DNA of 7,636 nucleotides from Bacilli bacterium (GTDB lineage: Bacteria > Bacillota_I > Bacilli_A > ML615J-28 > CAG-698), in assembly GCA_028693885.1 (NCBI GenBank), contig JAQUUM010000033.1, positions 1-7,636 on the forward strand. The letters run 5' to 3'. A program made the translations under genes and the position numbers. Position 1 is the stretch's first letter. Each line of letters starts with the position of its first letter. Positions 5,942 to 7,636 of this stretch are shown here, in pieces. Under the pieces are notes generated by a model. It searched no databases. It was not told the DNA's origin and worked only from the letters and a program-made list of their open reading frames with translations.

Positions 5942-7093
5942 ATGTATGCTATTGGTTTGATGAGTGGGACTTCTTTAGATGGAGTTGATGCTTGTCTTGT
6001 TGAAATTAATGAGTTAGAAAAATTTTCAATTGTTAATTTTATTACTTTAGAATATGATGATATTTTTAAGAGTAAGTTAATGAGAAACTTAAATAAGGAA
6101 ACAGCTCGTCTAGATGAGATTTCATCACTTAATTTTGAGTTAGGGCATTATTTTAAAAAAGCAATTGATAAAGTGTTAGAAAGTACTCAGTTAGATTATA
6201 AAGATATTGAGTTTGTTGCAAGTCATGGCCAAACTATTTGGCATGACCCAAGAGGAGTAGTGCCCTCTACTATGCAAATAGGTGAAGCTAGTGTTATAAG
6301 TTATTTAACTAATATTAAAACTGTTTCTAATTTTAGGGTAATGGATGTTGCGTCTGGTGGTGAAGGTGCACCGCTTGTACCATTTTCTGAGTATATGCTT
6401 TATGTTAGTGATAAAGAAGATTTGGTTTTACTTAATATTGGTGGTGTTAGTAATTTTACTTACCTACCAAAATGTGCTAAGAGTAGTGATGTGATTGCTT
6501 TTGATTGTGGGCCGGGCAATATCATGATGGATTATTTTACAAAAAAATATTTTAATCAAAACTATGATAAAAATGGTGATATAGCAACCTCGGGTAAAAT
6601 CATTCCTGAATTGCTAGAATATTTAAAACAAGATGAATTTATTTTAGGTATGCCTCCTAAATCAACTGGTAGAGAAAAATATAGTGCTTCTTTTATGGAA
6701 GAGGTAATTATTAAATATAATTTAGAAAAAGCTAATAAAGCAGATGTTGTAAGAACAATAGCTGAAGTTACGGTTTTTGGAATAGTTTATAATTTAGGCA
6801 AGTTTATTCCAAAATTTGATAAGTTAATAGTTAGCGGTGGTGGTGCTCATAATAGTTATATTATGAAAAGACTAAAAGAAGAATTAGCATCAGATGTTGT
6901 AAAATCTGAAATCTCTGATTCTAAAGAAGCGCTGGCTTTTGTTGTTTTAGGATACCAAACTTTAAATTGTAAACCAAGTAATTTGATTAGTGTAACTCAT
7001 GCAAAGGAAGAAGTCATTTTAGGCAATATTACTTTAAGCCCAAGAAGAAAGGAAGATTTTAATGGCAGTAGATTTAAAAAAGATAGGAACTGA
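5942..7093 (+). CDS. anmK: Anhydro-N-acetylmuramic acid kinase AnmK
   Basis: AnmK hydrolyses the 1,6-anhydro bond and phosphorylates anhydro-MurNAc with ATP to give MurNAc-6-phosphate in the cytoplasm. The 383 residues match the usual family length. Signatures in order: IGLMSGTSLDGVDA (4-17, phosphate-binding start), ASHGQTIWHDP (93-103), QIGEAS (112-117), NFRVMDVASGGEGAPLVPF (130-148), NIGGVSNFT (166-174), FDCGPGNIMMD (187-197), PPKSTGREKYS (238-248) and VSGGGAHNSYIM (297-308). Asp188 in DCGPGN corresponds to the catalytic base described in the E. coli enzyme. Asn130 stands where I recall many homologues having Asp (DFR); I take this as a family variant. The gene ends with TGA, which shows code 11, and its last 32 nt overlap murQ, whose substrate it makes. 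AnmK is best known from organisms with lytic transglycosylases, so its presence beside NamZ in an apparently Gram-positive-type genome is notable. Identification is firm. Confidence 0.95.
   Translation: MYAIGLMSGTSLDGVDACLVEINELEKFSIVNFITLEYDDIFKSKLMRNLNKETARLDEISSLNFELGHYFKKAIDKVLESTQLDYKDIEFVASHGQTIWHDPRGVVPSTMQIGEASVISYLTNIKTVSNFRVMDVASGGEGAPLVPFSEYMLYVSDKEDLVLLNIGGVSNFTYLPKCAKSSDVIAFDCGPGNIMMDYFTKKYFNQNYDKNGDIATSGKIIPELLEYLKQDEFILGMPPKSTGREKYSASFMEEVIIKYNLEKANKADVVRTIAEVTVFGIVYNLGKFIPKFDKLIVSGGGAHNSYIMKRLKEELASDVVKSEISDSKEALAFVVLGYQTLNCKPSNLISVTHAKEEVILGNITLSPRRKEDFNGSRFKKDRN
7048..7055 (+). promoter_or_regulatory. Ribosome binding site of murQ inside anmK
   Basis: AAAGGAAG within the anmK coding sequence ends six bases before ATG 7062 (eight from the AGGA core). 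It supports initiation at 7062 and hence the 32-nt overlap of the two genes. Confidence 0.7.
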
Positions 7094-7636
7094 ACAAAGA
7101 AATTTAAGTACGATTGATATAGATCAAGTAGAAACAATTGAGATTTTGAAAAAGATTAATACAGAAGATCAAACAGTAGCATTTGCAGTTAAAGAAGCTT
7201 TAGTTCAAATCGCACCACTTGTTGATAAAATCGTTGAAGCTTTTTATAAAGATGGTAGACTTATTTATATGGGAGCTGGAACTAGTGGAAGAATAGGTGT
7301 GCTTGATGCTGTTGAATGTCCACCTACGTTTGGGGTTAGTTTTGATACTATTCAATGTTTGATGGCAGGTGGGATGGGCGCTTTAGTAAAAGCAGTTGAA
7401 GGCGCTGAGGATTCGTTTGATTTAGGAAAAGAAGATTTACAAAAAATAAATTTAACTAAAAATGATGTTGTAGTAGGGATTGCGGCTAGCGGAAGAACTC
7501 CTTATGTAATTGGCGGAATTGAATATGCAAAAGAAGTGGGAGCTATAACTGGAGCTATTGTTACTTCTATAAATAGTAAGTTAGCTAATATAGTTAGTTT
7601 TCCTGTTGAAGCAATAACAGGAGAAGAACCAATTAC
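7062..7636 (+). CDS. murQ: N-acetylmuramic acid 6-phosphate etherase MurQ, 3'-truncated by window edge
   Basis: MurQ cleaves the lactyl ether of MurNAc-6-phosphate, giving GlcNAc-6-phosphate and D-lactate. The open frame starts at ATG 7062 and runs off the right edge after 191 complete codons of an expected roughly 300. The N-terminus MAVDLKKIGTEQRNLST matches the family opening (TE.RN..S). A SIS sugar-phosphate isomerase domain follows with YMGAGTSGRIGVLDAVECPPTFG (69-91, key residues GAGTSGR and ECPPTFG), MAGG (101-104), EGAEDS (113-118) and GIAASGRTPYVIGGI (139-153). Glu85 and Glu116 align with the E. coli catalytic Glu83 and Glu114 at a constant offset of two. The sequence is intact as far as it goes. 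It receives the product of AnmK and connects the pathway to amino-sugar and central metabolism; a NagA/NagB step would be needed next and is not in the window. Confidence 0.95.
   Translation, partial: MAVDLKKIGTEQRNLSTIDIDQVETIEILKKINTEDQTVAFAVKEALVQIAPLVDKIVEAFYKDGRLIYMGAGTSGRIGVLDAVECPPTFGVSFDTIQCLMAGGMGALVKAVEGAEDSFDLGKEDLQKINLTKNDVVVGIAASGRTPYVIGGIEYAKEVGAITGAIVTSINSKLANIVSFPVEAITGEEPI

Larger units (their letters stand above)
2456..7636 (+). other. Predicted peptidoglycan-salvage operon (DUF624-namZ-nagZ-anmK-murQ)
   Basis: One promoter precedes five co-directional genes whose junctions are -8, +7, +14 and -32 nt, with no terminator-like hairpin between them. Four consecutive genes encode successive steps from MurNAc/GlcNAc glycan fragments to GlcNAc-6-phosphate. 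The operon continues past the window. No transporter permease, ATPase, PTS component, MurNAc kinase or regulator is seen within the visible part. Confidence 0.85.

Noticed and set aside
1..7636. CRISPR array, tRNA/rRNA, insertion sequence or prophage signals
   Set aside because: No regularly spaced repeats, cloverleaf-like sequence, transposase or terminal inverted repeats were seen; nearly all bases belong to the seven genes.

Overview
The window is AT-rich, densely coded DNA with all genes on the + strand. It holds seven genes, two of them cut by the window edges, in what look like three transcription units. TGA is used as a stop (end of the anmK gene) and the tryptophans I checked are TGG, so the standard bacterial code 11 applies, not the Mycoplasma code 4. 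The low GC, purine-rich Shine-Dalgarno sites, textbook sigma-A promoters and lipoprotein style suggest a low-GC Bacillota or Mycoplasmatota lineage, for example Acholeplasma/Izemoplasma/Erysipelotrichia-like bacteria. This taxonomic placement is inference; no marker gene is present.

Region by region: (1) 1-680 is the 3' part of a tandem-GNAT acetyltransferase whose true start lies before the window. (2) 684-2454 is a self-contained unit: promoter, strong RBS, a lipoprotein with a Big_2 (Ig-like) domain fused to a sugar-type ABC solute-binding domain, and a strong intrinsic terminator with a GCGA tetraloop. (3) From 2456 to the window end, a second promoter drives a tightly packed operon: DUF624/YesL-like membrane protein, namZ (DUF1343, GH171 exo-N-acetylmuramidase), nagZ (GH3 beta-N-acetylglucosaminidase), anmK (1,6-anhydro-N-acetylmuramic acid kinase) and the first two thirds of murQ (N-acetylmuramic acid 6-phosphate etherase). 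Junctions are an 8-nt overlap, a 7-nt gap, a 14-nt gap and a 32-nt overlap.

Together the operon reads as a peptidoglycan (muropeptide sugar) salvage pathway. NamZ removes MurNAc and NagZ removes GlcNAc from non-reducing ends of glycan fragments. AnmK turns anhydro-MurNAc into MurNAc-6-phosphate, and MurQ splits that to GlcNAc-6-phosphate and D-lactate. Neither hydrolase has a signal peptide, so digestion appears to be cytoplasmic after import of intact di- or oligosaccharides. This differs from the secreted NamZ/NagZ of Bacillus subtilis. The lipoprotein next door is a plausible capture protein for such fragments, but its ligand cannot be read from sequence and no ABC permease or ATPase is in the window.

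The enzyme families are known; I see no wholly new system. The points worth following are the intracellular combination of NamZ with AnmK, which leaves a MurNAc-kinase gap, the DUF624 protein as lead gene, and the Big_2-fused binding protein.
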